From Variovorax sp. PCZ-1 (GTDB lineage Bacteria; Pseudomonadota; Gammaproteobacteria; Burkholderiales; Burkholderiaceae_C): a stretch of 64,000 nt of DNA. The number at the start of each line of letters is the position of its first letter. Within the stretch, counting starts at the first letter, position 1. Location of the stretch: contig NZ_JAHCDN010000001.1 in NCBI RefSeq assembly GCF_018413605.1, forward strand, positions 1,116,001 through 1,180,000. Direction: 5' to 3'. The notes below the pieces were generated by a model. That model ran no database searches. It saw only the letters and a list, made by a program, of their open reading frames with translations, and had not been told where the DNA came from. Positions 1 to 10,395 of the stretch are shown here, piece after piece. Both the position numbers and the translations under genes were made by a program.

Positions 1-217
1 AGCGATGTTTGCTCGCCACCAGCGCCGCCACCTCAGGCAAGCTCACGATGCCGTGCGCGAGATAAGGCGAGAGGCCAGAGACTGCGCCATCGAGCGCATT
101 GCGCGTGCGCGCATACGTGGCGGGCGAGATGGCGGCGATGCGAGCGAGCGCGGCTTCTCGGGTGGGCGCGAAGTGTTGAAGATGAAGGGGAATGCCGAGG
201 TGAGTGATTTGCGTCAT
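1..217 (-). CDS. FAD-binding photolyase-like protein, N-terminal part
   Basis: The first 72 codons of a gene that runs off the left edge. The start ATG is at 217-215. The translation begins MTQITHLGIPLHLQHFAPTR and continues with YARTRN, LDGAVSGLSPYLAHGIVS and LPEV. In the photolyase/cryptochrome superfamily, a segment of the form 'TRN.LDG....LSPY..HG' lies in the helical FAD-binding domain. Here it sits close to the N-terminus, so the N-terminal antenna domain of classical photolyases is missing and this is probably a stand-alone FAD-binding domain protein. Whether it repairs DNA cannot be judged from this fragment. Family call from remembered motif, not from a search. Confidence 0.65.
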   Translation of the reverse strand, partial: MTQITHLGIPLHLQHFAPTREAALARIAAISPATYARTRNALDGAVSGLSPYLAHGIVSLPEVAALVASKHR

Positions 218-244
218 AGTCGACCAATGATGTTAGTTCAAAGT

Positions 245-352
245 CCGTTCGCCCTGAGCTTGGCCTGTCCTGAGCTCGTCGAAGGGTCCAAGGGCTCACA
301 AGGGCTTCGACCCTTCGACGAGCTCAGGACAGGCCGAGCTCAGCCCGAACGG
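245..352. repeat. Long inverted repeat, family B
   Basis: Two 44-bp arms (245-288 and 309-352) are complementary with about three mismatches around a 20-bp loop. Each arm contains the motif CTGAGCTCGTCGAAGG. It lies between the 3' end of phoX and the start of the photolyase-like gene, both on the minus strand. A transcript would fold into a very stable hairpin. Related arms occur at 12643-12715 and, as a single arm, at 25856-25885. Confidence 0.9.
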
Positions 353-377
353 AATAACGCAAACGGATTACGCGGCG

Positions 378-2297
378 TTATGTGCCAATGACGCCGCCAT
401 CGATCTTGCGCACCACCACGGTGGAAGAGCGCGGCCTGCCGCCTTGGGTGTAGTCAGGCCAATTAGAAAATTTTGTGGGCTCGGCGGGGTCGGAGCGGTC
501 GCCAGCGGTTTCACCGGGGTGTTGGATGTTGAGGAAGAGGGTTTTGCCATCGGGCGTCCAGGTGCCGCCTGTGACTTCGCTGTTGGTGGGGCCGGTGAAG
601 AAGCGTTTGCATTGGCCCGTGGCTGCGTCATACGCGAGCATTTGGTTGTTGCCGAGATTCGCGAATTCGCCCTTATACATTTGGCTGGCGTGCATATCGG
701 TCTGGATCCATAAGCGGCCTGCGGGATCAAACATGATGCCATCGGCGCAGCCGAAGAGATCGCCTTTGATATTGCCTTTGGCCTCCGCGCGCGCGGCGGC
801 TGGGTCGCCAGCCAGCAAGAGGTGATTCCACTCGAAATTCGCGTTATCAAAATCGCCTGCTTCCTTCCAGCGGATGATGTGGCCGTGTGCGTTGTTGGCG
901 CGTGGGTTGGCGGCATCCACTGCGGGCTGGCCAGTAGCGCCGCGTGCGCTGTTGTTGGTGAGGGTGCAATAGACCCAGCCTGATTTTGGATCGATGGCCA
1001 GCCACTCGGGGCGATCCATCTTCGTTGCGCCAAGAAGGTCGCTGGCTTGGCGGGCTTTGATGCAGACTTCGCCTTGATCGGCGAAGCCGTTGGCCGCTGT
1101 TAAGCCGGCTTGGCCATGCACCATGGGCAGCCATGTGCCTTTGCCGTCTGCATTGAATTTCGCCACGTACAAAGTGCCGTTATCGAGCAGCTCGCGGTTG
1201 GCTTGCGCTTGGGTCAATCCGTTGCCTGCAGGTTTGATTGCATCGCGGCTGACGAATTTGTAGATGTATTCGTTGCGTGCGTCTTCACCGCTGTAGACAA
1301 CGGCTTTGCCGCTTTTCGTGACGGCCACCCACGCGCCTTCGTGCGCGGCGCGGCCAAGGGCTGTGCGCTTGATGGGTGTGCTGGTGGGATCCATCGGGTC
1401 AACTTCGACGACCCAGCCGAAGCGATTGGGCTCATTGGGATTTTTGCTGATGTCAAAGCGCGAATCGTGCTGTTCCCAGCCAAAGAAGGATTCTTTCACC
1501 AAGCCCCAGCGCTGTTGATGCTGGTCTTTGGCGTCAAAGTTGCCAAAGTAAAAGCGGAAATTTTCTTCTCCAGAGAGATAGGTGCCCCAAGGCGTTCGGC
1601 CGCTGGCGCAATTGTTGATCGTACCTAGGATGGTTTCGCCGCGTGGGTCTGCAGCGGTGCGCATCATGGCGTGGCCTCTGCAAGGGCCGCCAATAGAGAA
1701 GGGCGTATTCGCCGTGATGCGGCGGGCATAGCGGCTGGGGCGCACCATGCTCCAATCTTTCCCATCATCGCGCACCTCAATCACACTGATGCCATGCGCC
1801 GCCTGCGATTTGCGCACTTTCTCAGCGCTCCAATCTTTCATGCCGCCCACATGCAGCAAGCCATCGTCCACATACTCATGGTTCATCACCAGGAGGCCGC
1901 GTTTGCTGCCATCTAAGCTGTAGTAATGCAGGCCATCGTGATGCATGCCCATTTGCACGGCTTGATCGGCTGCGCTGTTGCTGCCATCCATTTTGAAAGC
2001 GGGCATATTGCCAGCGATACCCACAGGCTCGCCCCAGGGTGCGAGGGCGTGAGCGCGATAGCCTTCGGGCACAACCATCTTGTCTGTCGTGCCAATAGGG
2101 ATCGGCTTGAAGCTCAAAGTTGTGGCTTGAGCCACTGGCGTGAGCGTAGAGGTTTGCGCGCAGGCGGGGAGCAGGGTGCTTAAAGCGAGAGCGCCTGCCG
2201 TGCCGAGGAACATGCGGCGCTCGGGGCTGCTGATGTTGTGAATGCTGGGGTTGGAAGAGAGGTTGCTGTCTTCCATTTGGGTGAAGTCTTTGCTCAT
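378..2297 (-). CDS. phoX: PhoX-family alkaline phosphatase, Tat-exported
   Basis: A 639-residue protein with a twin-arginine signal (RR at residues 27-28, then MFLG) and a hydrophobic stretch ending LLPACAQ. Cys46 could also be a lipobox cysteine. The body matches the PhoX/DUF839 family, for example RGLLVMNHEYVDD, YLSGEENFRFYFGN, VYSGEDARNEYIYKF and RPEWLAIDP. PhoX enzymes are periplasmic, Ca/Fe-dependent phosphomonoesterases that release phosphate from organic esters. The ribosome binding site AGGAG lies just upstream of the ATG. The gene is divergent from prpE, with 249 bp between them. I see no clear Pho box there. Confidence in the family is high; the substrate is inferred. Confidence 0.88.
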   Translation of the reverse strand: MSKDFTQMEDSNLSSNPSIHNISSPERRMFLGTAGALALSTLLPACAQTSTLTPVAQATTLSFKPIPIGTTDKMVVPEGYRAHALAPWGEPVGIAGNMPAFKMDGSNSAADQAVQMGMHHDGLHYYSLDGSKRGLLVMNHEYVDDGLLHVGGMKDWSAEKVRKSQAAHGISVIEVRDDGKDWSMVRPSRYARRITANTPFSIGGPCRGHAMMRTAADPRGETILGTINNCASGRTPWGTYLSGEENFRFYFGNFDAKDQHQQRWGLVKESFFGWEQHDSRFDISKNPNEPNRFGWVVEVDPMDPTSTPIKRTALGRAAHEGAWVAVTKSGKAVVYSGEDARNEYIYKFVSRDAIKPAGNGLTQAQANRELLDNGTLYVAKFNADGKGTWLPMVHGQAGLTAANGFADQGEVCIKARQASDLLGATKMDRPEWLAIDPKSGWVYCTLTNNSARGATGQPAVDAANPRANNAHGHIIRWKEAGDFDNANFEWNHLLLAGDPAAARAEAKGNIKGDLFGCADGIMFDPAGRLWIQTDMHASQMYKGEFANLGNNQMLAYDAATGQCKRFFTGPTNSEVTGGTWTPDGKTLFLNIQHPGETAGDRSDPAEPTKFSNWPDYTQGGRPRSSTVVVRKIDGGVIGT

Positions 2298-2377
2298 GTT
2301 TTTCTCCTGGTGTTGGTCTATCTTATCTCCTAGCGTGTTTGGTCTGTGTCTGCCACAGGCGCTTGGGTACCTTACTT

Positions 2378-2425
2378 CGCGAATGTCCTCCGCGCTGGCC
2401 TTCGGATGCCCGAAGCGCAGCGCCT
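2378..2425. repeat. Partial repeat, family E, with hairpin
   Basis: The string CGCGAATGTCCTCCGCGCTG (2378-2397) recurs almost unchanged on the other strand at 18573-18593. It leads into a hairpin (CTTCGG / CCGAAG with flanking GCGCT / AGCGC). It lies in the divergent phoX-prpE promoter region. No function is assigned. Confidence 0.5.
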
Positions 2426-2546
2426 CAAGCTCGCTGCCGCTATCTAAAAGGTGAAATCTTCAGAGCGCAATGACCTGTCAGATCAACGCAAGTAAAGCCG
2501 CCATAATTATGAATTCAGATTTCAAAACACCCGAGAGAGACCCAGC

Positions 2547-4466
<1,920 letters not shown>

Positions 4467-4492
4467 TCAGGCGAGTTACACGACTCACCTGC

Positions 4493-4858
4493 ATGACATC
4501 ACCTTTTTTCTTGCGTCTTTTTCTGGTTGCTTTCGCGCTCTGCTTGTGCATGAGCGCCAGCGCGCAAACGGCTGTCAAGCCCGCCAAAAAACTCAAAACC
4601 TTAAGCTTCACTTGCCGCGTGGTTTATGAGCCGTCTAACGCCATGTGGGTACGTGAGCTAGAAGTCGATTACGACAGCAAAGCCTTCAAAGTGCTGCGCA
4701 TCGATGGTATTCAAGCACATGGTTTTTCTGTCGAAGGCGCGAGCATCATCACGCATATGGACAACGAGCGGATTTATCTCGATCTGAGCGTACCCAGCTG
4801 GAAAAGCCAATTCCGTGAGGCCGCGCAGGGGCAGGGCGTTTGTATTAAAAACCGTTGA
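4493..4858 (+). CDS. Small exported protein of unknown function
   Basis: A 121-residue protein with a clear Sec signal peptide, ending SASAQT at about residue 25. The mature part is about 95 residues with two cysteines (in FTCRVV and QGVCIKN), perhaps forming one disulphide. It has alternating polar and hydrophobic stretches suggesting a small beta-rich periplasmic domain. I do not recognise a family. It starts 26 bp after prpE on the same strand and may be cotranscribed with it. A long hairpin (4881-5039) follows 22 bp after its stop. Confidence 0.7.
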   Translation: MTSPFFLRLFLVAFALCLCMSASAQTAVKPAKKLKTLSFTCRVVYEPSNAMWVRELEVDYDSKAFKVLRIDGIQAHGFSVEGASIITHMDNERIYLDLSVPSWKSQFREAAQGQGVCIKNR

Positions 4859-4880
4859 GAAATACAAATACGAAACCAAA

Positions 4881-5039
4881 TACCGGACGCAAAAGCCGCA
4901 AAAGTTGCGCAAAAGACGCAGAAAAGAAAATAGAAAAAAGACCAATTCTTTTTACGTAATTATTGGTGTGGGTGGTTGTAACTTTTCTTTTGTATTTTTT
5001 GCGTCTTTTGCGCAACTTTTGCGCCCTTTGCGTCCGGTA
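4881..5039. repeat. Large inverted repeat, family C, copy 1
   Basis: Two 40-bp arms (4881-4920 and 5000-5039) begin TACCGGACGC and include GCAAAAGTTGCGCAAAAGAC. They are complementary with two to three mismatches and enclose a 79-bp AT-rich loop. It lies between two convergent genes (the small exported protein and hslR). A near-identical element lies at 35168-35326, also between convergent genes. This suggests a bidirectional transcription terminator or a mobile palindromic element. Confidence 0.92.
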
Positions 5040-5048
5040 ATTCTGCCT

Positions 5049-5480
5049 TCAAACTTCAGCACTCCACCGATCGTTCCAAGAAGGCGAAGACTGGCGAGCC
5101 TGCTCCAAAGAGCGCCGATCCCGTTTAGTCGGCCGCCCTTGCGAGATCGCAGCAGCCGGTTCATGCGTAAAGCGGCGAATATCTTGTGCCTTCTCTCTCG
5201 CTGCGATGCTCTCCGCAGTCTCGCGATACAAAGTCTGAGCTTGCGGCGCGCCGCCTCGCTGCTCGCTCACCTGGAGCACATCAATCACCGTGATCAGCCC
5301 CGTGCGCAGCAGCTCGATTTGATCACCTGCCTTCACATCGCGCGAGGCCTTGGCCACTTGCCCATTGAGCTTGATGCGGCCTTTGCCAATTTCTTCAGCC
5401 GCCAAGCTGCGCGTCTTGTAAAAACGCGCGGCCCAGAGGTATTTATCAATGCGGGTGGACACTACAATGCTTAATTCCAT
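5049..5480 (-). CDS. hslR: Hsp15-like S4-domain RNA-binding protein
   Basis: A 143-residue protein with an N-terminal S4 RNA-binding domain: RIDKYLWAARFYKTRSLA, then GRIKLNG and VKAGDQIEL (residues about 10-60). A basic C-terminal tail (GRPTKRDRRSLEQ) follows. This is the layout of heat shock protein 15, which binds stalled 50S subunits carrying a nascent chain. The start ATG is only 6 bp from the divergent RmlD-like gene, so each promoter must lie within or very near the other gene. Confidence 0.88.
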   Translation of the reverse strand: MELSIVVSTRIDKYLWAARFYKTRSLAAEEIGKGRIKLNGQVAKASRDVKAGDQIELLRTGLITVIDVLQVSEQRGGAPQAQTLYRETAESIAAREKAQDIRRFTHEPAAAISQGRPTKRDRRSLEQARQSSPSWNDRWSAEV

Positions 5481-5486
5481 TTCAAG

Positions 5487-6344
5487 ATGATAAAGCGATT
5501 TATGAAAGCTGTACTTTTAGGATCAAATGGGCTTCTTGGCGGCGCAGTATCTGCGCAAGGTGCTCATGAATTTATAGCACCTCGGCATAGCGAGCTTGAT
5601 TTGCTTGATCACGCAGCTGTCAGCGCTTGGATCGCACAGCACAAGCCCGATGTCGTCATCAACTGCACGGCCTACAGCCAAGTCGATACCGCAGAAGACG
5701 AGCCAGACAAGGCCTATGCGCTCAATCATGTCGCTGTGAAAAACCTGGCCGATGCTTGCAACGCGGTGCAAGCCAGTCTTGTGCATTTCTCCACCGATTT
5801 CGTCTTCGACGGAAACAAAGGCTCAGCTTACAACGAGACGGATGCTCCCAACGCCCTCGGCGTATACGGAGCAAGCAAGCTTGCTGGCGAGCAAGCTGTG
5901 TTGGCCAGCCCCGGCGCGCACTTCGCCTTCCGCGTGAGCTGGCTCTATGGTGCCGCAGGAAAGAATTTTTTCAGTGGCGTGCGCAATTGGCTGCAAGAAG
6001 AGCGCCACCTGCCCATCGTGAGCGATCAAACTTCCACGCCAAATGACGTCACGAATCTCGCTCGCGTTTTAAACGCGTGGCTCTCGTTGGCAAAGAATCA
6101 TCCCGCAGGTTGCCAAGCCTTCTTCCAGCAACACAAAGGCCTCTACCATTTCAGCGCCCCAGAGATTATGAGTCGCTATGAATTCGCGGAGCGCGTGGCC
6201 GAAGATTTGAAGTCAAAAGGCATCGCAGTCAAAGCCACGATGGAGCCTGTGCCTGCCAGCCGCTTCCCCATGAAAGCCAAGCGGCCAGCGCATAGCGGTT
6301 TGAATTCTGAAAAGTTTCAAAAGCAGTTTGGCATCAAATTTTGA
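5487..6344 (+). CDS. RmlD-like NAD(P)-dependent sugar nucleotide reductase
   Basis: A 285-residue extended short-chain dehydrogenase. It has the Rossmann motif GSNGLLGG near residue 12, INCTAYSQVDTAE, HFSTDFVFDG, the catalytic YGASK (Tyr about 127, Lys about 131), and the RVSWLYG and PNDVTNLARVL segments typical of RmlD. Those enzymes reduce dTDP-4-dehydrorhamnose. No other rml or polysaccharide genes are near, so the substrate is uncertain. The start could also be ATG 5502, giving MKAVLLGSNG, which is the usual N-terminus of the family. Its 3' end overlaps the convergent hydrolase gene by 11 bp. Confidence 0.82.
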   Translation: MIKRFMKAVLLGSNGLLGGAVSAQGAHEFIAPRHSELDLLDHAAVSAWIAQHKPDVVINCTAYSQVDTAEDEPDKAYALNHVAVKNLADACNAVQASLVHFSTDFVFDGNKGSAYNETDAPNALGVYGASKLAGEQAVLASPGAHFAFRVSWLYGAAGKNFFSGVRNWLQEERHLPIVSDQTSTPNDVTNLARVLNAWLSLAKNHPAGCQAFFQQHKGLYHFSAPEIMSRYEFAERVAEDLKSKGIAVKATMEPVPASRFPMKAKRPAHSGLNSEKFQKQFGIKF

Positions 6345-7161
6345 GGAAAGCAGTCAAAGCCTGCAACACCTCTTCAGGCGATTCCGCCATCATCTGATGC
6401 CCACCAGAGACTCGCGCCACTTTTGCGCCAGGTGCTTTGTCAATCAAGCTCTGCGCAGCCTTCGGTGTCGTCATCTGATCAGCAATGCCTACTATAAAAA
6501 GAATAGCACTCTGCGCAGATTCCTTGCCGGCGAACAGCCGATTTAATGCCTCAAAAGCATTTTCATAGCTGTCACAGGCTTTGAAGCCCGTATGAAACAA
6601 GTTTTCGCGCGGATTACTCGCCAGCACACGCCGCATCAGCGCCCGCGAGCCGCCATACAGCCAAGTACCAGGCCCCAGAGCGGAAGGCGGCGGAGCCATC
6701 GTGCTATGGCTAAACGTATTCACCATCTCAATCGCCTTCATCGGCTGATTGAGCGATGTATCCAGCAAAGCAGGTGACACCTTCATCGGAAACGCCGTGC
6801 CCACCAGCGCGAGCTGGCTCACGCGTTCAGGCGCGAGGCTGGCCGCATGCAGCGCAATCAAACTGCCCCAGCTGTGCCCAATCAACGCCGCCTTTTGTAC
6901 GCCAACAGCATCCAGCAACGCCAAAACAAACTCTGCAGCCTCTTCCACGCTCTTCGGGCAATTCCCCTCGCTCTTCCCATGCCCCGGCAAATCCACCGCC
7001 AGCACATTGAAGCCATGATGCGCAAAGTAGCGTGTCTGCAAAATCCACACGCTGTGATCATTGAGCACGCCATGGATGAACACCAACGTCGGCTTGGCCG
7101 CATCAAAAAGCTTGCCGCTCGTATAGGCGTAAATGGCGGTTTTGTTAACGGTGATGTACAT
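6334..7161 (-). CDS. Alpha/beta hydrolase
   Basis: A 275-residue alpha/beta-hydrolase fold protein with the oxyanion motif HGVLNDHSVW, AVDLPGHGKSEG, the nucleophile elbow GHSWGS (Ser about 96), an acid in VGIADQMT and the catalytic histidine in SGGHQMM. It has no signal peptide, so it is probably cytoplasmic. The substrate is unknown. Between the cap and the acid residue it carries a family A repeat, read as RLFAGKESAQSAILFIVG. That includes part of the strand before the acid, so the repeat may have replaced native sequence. Confidence 0.8.
   Translation of the reverse strand: MYITVNKTAIYAYTSGKLFDAAKPTLVFIHGVLNDHSVWILQTRYFAHHGFNVLAVDLPGHGKSEGNCPKSVEEAAEFVLALLDAVGVQKAALIGHSWGSLIALHAASLAPERVSQLALVGTAFPMKVSPALLDTSLNQPMKAIEMVNTFSHSTMAPPPSALGPGTWLYGGSRALMRRVLASNPRENLFHTGFKACDSYENAFEALNRLFAGKESAQSAILFIVGIADQMTTPKAAQSLIDKAPGAKVARVSGGHQMMAESPEEVLQALTAFLKI
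6489..6551 (-). repeat. Family A repeat inside alpha/beta hydrolase
   Basis: A well conserved copy. It is read by the host gene as FAGKESAQSAI, in the same frame as SARSA in UvrD (45151-45211) and in the Lrp tail (20872-20936). Confidence 0.85.
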
Positions 7162-7166
7162 AAAAA

Positions 7167-7416
7167 TTAAGGCTGTGAGTTGACCGAGAATTTACAGCAT
7201 ATCTCTTCACATTGTGGTGCTCGTCTCGGCGACTCTATCAAGATGGCGAGAGCAATCCAGTCAGCGGACCGATTTATTGCCGCAAAGAAGATGTTCAAGC
7301 CATTCGCCCAAGCGCTTCGCGCGGCTAGCAAAATGATGGACCACATCGTTGCCCTGAATGGTAAAACTAAAGTATTCAGCAGGCGTGATCGCTGTCGCGG
7401 CATGTGAACACAGCAT
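7167..7416 (-). pseudogene. Possible frameshifted small gene
   Basis: From ATG 7416 one frame reads MLCSHAATAITPAEYF and continues through NDVVHHFASRAKRLGEWL to NKSVR, then stops at 7261. The -1/+2 frame takes over at the same place and continues DWIALAILIESPRRA to EEICCKF and a stop at 7167. Both halves look like coherent protein and join near 7261, which suggests a decayed gene of about 82 codons. I do not recognise the family. The rest of the interval up to 7561 holds only the upstream region of the NHL lipoprotein. Chance open frames are a real alternative. Confidence 0.3.
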
Positions 7417-7561
7417 GAAAAAAAACCTTCAATGGCTTGTAACGCTATGAGGCATAGTGTGATGTTTCGTTACACTGGTTACGAGGTTAATTTTTAAACC
7501 ACTGGCGGCATGCTGGATGTCTCCGTGCTTTGAAAACGCTCAAGATAACTGAAGGAACAAC

Positions 7562-10306
7562 ATGAGCCATTCTCTTTCTCACGCCCTAGGTAGGGCTTCA
7601 CACGCAGCTCGCCTTTTGATCGGGATTGCACTGGTGGCTTTCTTGGCCGCCTGCGGCGGCAATGCCACCACCACCGGCGCCGTGGGCGATGACTCTGATG
7701 GCAGTGTGCTCATCGTTTCCACATTCGCGGGAAAGGCGGGAGAGCCGGGCTACGCCAATGGTCAAGGCGGTGCTGCCAGGTTTCAAGGACCGAGTGGTCT
7801 TGCGGTGGATAATTTTGGCAATGTGTATGTGGGAGACAGTGAAAACTATGTTGTTCGCAAAATCACGCCTAGCGGTCATGTGAGCTTATTTGCCGGTACG
7901 CCGGGAGGCATCGGTAACGAGAATGGTCCGCCGGGCACGGCGAAATTTCGCCGTACTCATAGCTTGGCTGTGGATGCATCCTTGAATGTGTATGTTGCAG
8001 ATGTTGTTAACCATAATGTGAAAAAGATCAATGCCTTCGGCGTGGTCAGCTCATTTGCAGGCAGGAGCGATGGTCAGCGCGGAGACGACGATGGCCCGCT
8101 TTCTGAAGCTCAATTTGACGCTCCTCATAGCGTTGTGGCCGGAAAAGATGGCACCATTTATGTTGCGCAAGGGCCTGGTGACGATAAGCTGTATGCCTTG
8201 CGCAGTATCTCGCCCCAAGGCACGGTGACAACGCTTGGCGGAGTAAGCTACGAGGCCATGAATGCGGTGACTTTAGATAATCTTGGCAATCGTTACGTTG
8301 TGCGGAAGAACTCGATCGAAAGGATTTTGGCTGGCGCTTCAGCCTTTTCTGCGTTCAGTGGCAGTTTGGATGTTGATACAAGCTTCAATCCCCTAGGCAT
8401 GGTCCCTAATTTTGCGATTGATAAAAATGGCAACGCTTTCATGATGACAGACGACGTAATTCGTCAAGTCAAACCAGATGGCAGTGTTTCGATCTTCGCT
8501 GGGGCTAAAAATACCAGAGGCAGTCAAGATGGTTTGTTGCTGGATGCACGGTTCAACACAAAGCTTTGGGGAGTGGGTTCGGCTAGCGGATTGGCTATCG
8601 CGCCGGATGGTTCGATGTATGTCTCGGATTTCAACAACCACACCATCCGCAAAATCAGCAAAGGCTTTTATGTGGGCGGTGTCGTCAGAGGCTTGACTGG
8701 CGCCGGTAAAGTGAATGTGCAGAACAATGGCGCAGCGACGCAATCACTTTCGAATGGCAGTTTCACATTCAGCATGCCCGTGGCGCAAAGTGCCACTTAT
8801 AACGTACAAATATTGTCTGCGGAAGGGCATTCCTGCACCGTATCAAACCCAACAGGACAAGTCACCACGACTGTGAGCAGTATCGTGGTGGACTGTGCGC
8901 CTATCGTGCAGCCGCCTCAGTATTCAGCGGGCGGCGTGGTGAGCGGTTTGCTCAGCGGCCAAACGGTGATCCTGAAAAACGGGGCAGACCTCACAGTGCC
9001 TCTGGGCAATGGCAATTACACCTTCTTGGTGAAGGCAGCTAACGGCACCTCATACAACGTCGTTGTGGATACGCAGCCCATCGGGCGCACTTGCAGCGTG
9101 GCCGATGGCAATAGCGCGATCAACAACGCGAATGTGACCAATGTGAATGTCAGCTGCGTCACCAGTACGCATAGCATCTCCGGCTTTGCTTCAGGCTTGG
9201 GTGCTGGCGCGGTTCAGCTCCAAATCAACAGCAGCCCAACGCAGACCGTGTCTGCCAATGGACGGTTCATACTGACCAACACAATCCAATACGGCAGCAA
9301 TTTTGATGTCAATATCACCAGCCAGCCCGTGGGGCAAACTTGCGAGTGGAGCAGCTTAGGCGGTATTGCGGCCAGTAGCGCTCGCGTCACCGGCACGGTG
9401 GCAGGCGATGTGAGCCTGGATATGACTTGCAGCACGAACACCTATACCGTGACGGCGGCTGTCATGGGCACTTCCGGGACTGAAACCGTGAGCTTGCAAA
9501 TGACGGGCACACCCAGCGGCACGCAGACTTTGCTGCTCACTGGCTCGACTCCCAGCGCATTTACCAATCGCGTGCCGCATGGCACATCGGTGGGCTTGGC
9601 GGTTCTGTCTTCGCCTGCTGGCAAGACGTGTAGCTTGACCTCGCCAGCAACGATTACTGTAACGGGTGTGAGCAACGTGACGGTGAATTGTGTGGTCAAT
9701 GCGCCAGTCTTCTACACGGTTGGCGGCACGGTCGGCGTTTTGCCTGCATTCACGACGATCGATTTGATGATGGCGTCGAGCGATTTTGCGAGTAACCAAA
9801 TGCTGACCGGTCTAGGAAATGGCGCCTACCAATTCTTGACCACCGTGCCCAGTGGCAGCACGATCAGTATTGCGACCACTTCACCACCGGGCTACTCTTG
9901 CACTGTGGCGAGTCCGTATGCGGCTGGTATGGTGATCACAGGTAACGTGTCCAACGCGAATGTGAGCTGTGTAAGTACGGGTGGCGGAGGTGGTGGCGGT
10001 GGCTTCACCCCCGGAACGGTCAATGGCCAGGTGACGAACAACGGTCCAGATACGCGTACCATTTTGATGACCAATGGCGTGAACCAAGTCAGTGTCGTGG
10101 TTAACTCCAACAGCACAGCTCACTTCACCCTCCCCGGGCAGCTTGCCCAAGGCGATTCATACAACGTGACAGCCAGCGATGTCACAGCGCCCACACCGCC
10201 TTCTGGTGCGTTGAATTGCTCAGTAGGCAACGGCACTGGCAATATGGTGGCGTTGCCTGGTGCAGTGAGCAATGTGTCGGTGACTTGCCAACTGGCGATA
10301 TTCTAG
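7562..10306 (+). CDS. NHL-repeat lipoprotein with six Cys-containing modules
   Basis: A 914-residue lipoprotein with lipobox LAAC (Cys about 31), preceded by ribosome binding site GAAGGA. Residues about 50-370 hold NHL beta-propeller repeats (GPSGLAVDNFGNVYVGDS, HSLAVDASLNVYVAD, GLAIAPDGSMYVSDF). Residues about 373-914 hold six modules of 80-90 residues, each starting like 'Y.VGG.V.GL' and ending in a 'tC.v...V..V.V.C' cysteine pair. A run of eight glycines precedes the sixth. The layout suggests a surface-anchored stalk of immunoglobulin-like domains with a propeller nearest the lipid anchor. Function, perhaps adhesion or envelope scaffolding, is inferred only. The gene stands alone with its own upstream region. 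Confidence 0.85.
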   Translation: MSHSLSHALGRASHAARLLIGIALVAFLAACGGNATTTGAVGDDSDGSVLIVSTFAGKAGEPGYANGQGGAARFQGPSGLAVDNFGNVYVGDSENYVVRKITPSGHVSLFAGTPGGIGNENGPPGTAKFRRTHSLAVDASLNVYVADVVNHNVKKINAFGVVSSFAGRSDGQRGDDDGPLSEAQFDAPHSVVAGKDGTIYVAQGPGDDKLYALRSISPQGTVTTLGGVSYEAMNAVTLDNLGNRYVVRKNSIERILAGASAFSAFSGSLDVDTSFNPLGMVPNFAIDKNGNAFMMTDDVIRQVKPDGSVSIFAGAKNTRGSQDGLLLDARFNTKLWGVGSASGLAIAPDGSMYVSDFNNHTIRKISKGFYVGGVVRGLTGAGKVNVQNNGAATQSLSNGSFTFSMPVAQSATYNVQILSAEGHSCTVSNPTGQVTTTVSSIVVDCAPIVQPPQYSAGGVVSGLLSGQTVILKNGADLTVPLGNGNYTFLVKAANGTSYNVVVDTQPIGRTCSVADGNSAINNANVTNVNVSCVTSTHSISGFASGLGAGAVQLQINSSPTQTVSANGRFILTNTIQYGSNFDVNITSQPVGQTCEWSSLGGIAASSARVTGTVAGDVSLDMTCSTNTYTVTAAVMGTSGTETVSLQMTGTPSGTQTLLLTGSTPSAFTNRVPHGTSVGLAVLSSPAGKTCSLTSPATITVTGVSNVTVNCVVNAPVFYTVGGTVGVLPAFTTIDLMMASSDFASNQMLTGLGNGAYQFLTTVPSGSTISIATTSPPGYSCTVASPYAAGMVITGNVSNANVSCVSTGGGGGGGGFTPGTVNGQVTNNGPDTRTILMTNGVNQVSVVVNSNSTAHFTLPGQLAQGDSYNVTASDVTAPTPPSGALNCSVGNGTGNMVALPGAVSNVSVTCQLAIF

Positions 10307-10310
10307 TTTT

Positions 10311-10375
10311 TAAAGCAAAATCGGCCACCAGCCGGCATACTATTTGCGCGAAATGCTACCAAATCGGTAGCATTT
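10311..10375 (+). repeat. Family A repeat between convergent genes
   Basis: A forward copy starting just after the lipoprotein stop: AAGCAAAATCGGCC, then CCGGCATAC, TTTGCGCGAAATGCTA. Its right end forms the hairpin annotated separately at 10351-10380. Confidence 0.92.
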
Positions 10376-10380
10376 CCTTT
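10351..10380 (+). terminator. Rho-independent terminator formed by the repeat
   Basis: Perfect 10-bp stem AAATGCTACC / GGTAGCATTT with a 5-base loop, followed by CCTTTTT. It would end the lipoprotein transcript. Confidence 0.8.
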
Positions 10381-10395
10381 TTGTGGTGCACGCCT

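Noticed and set aside
2298-2546. Pho box upstream of phoX
   Set aside because: No pair of CTGTCAT-like repeats with correct spacing was found; single CTGTCA strings are not enough.
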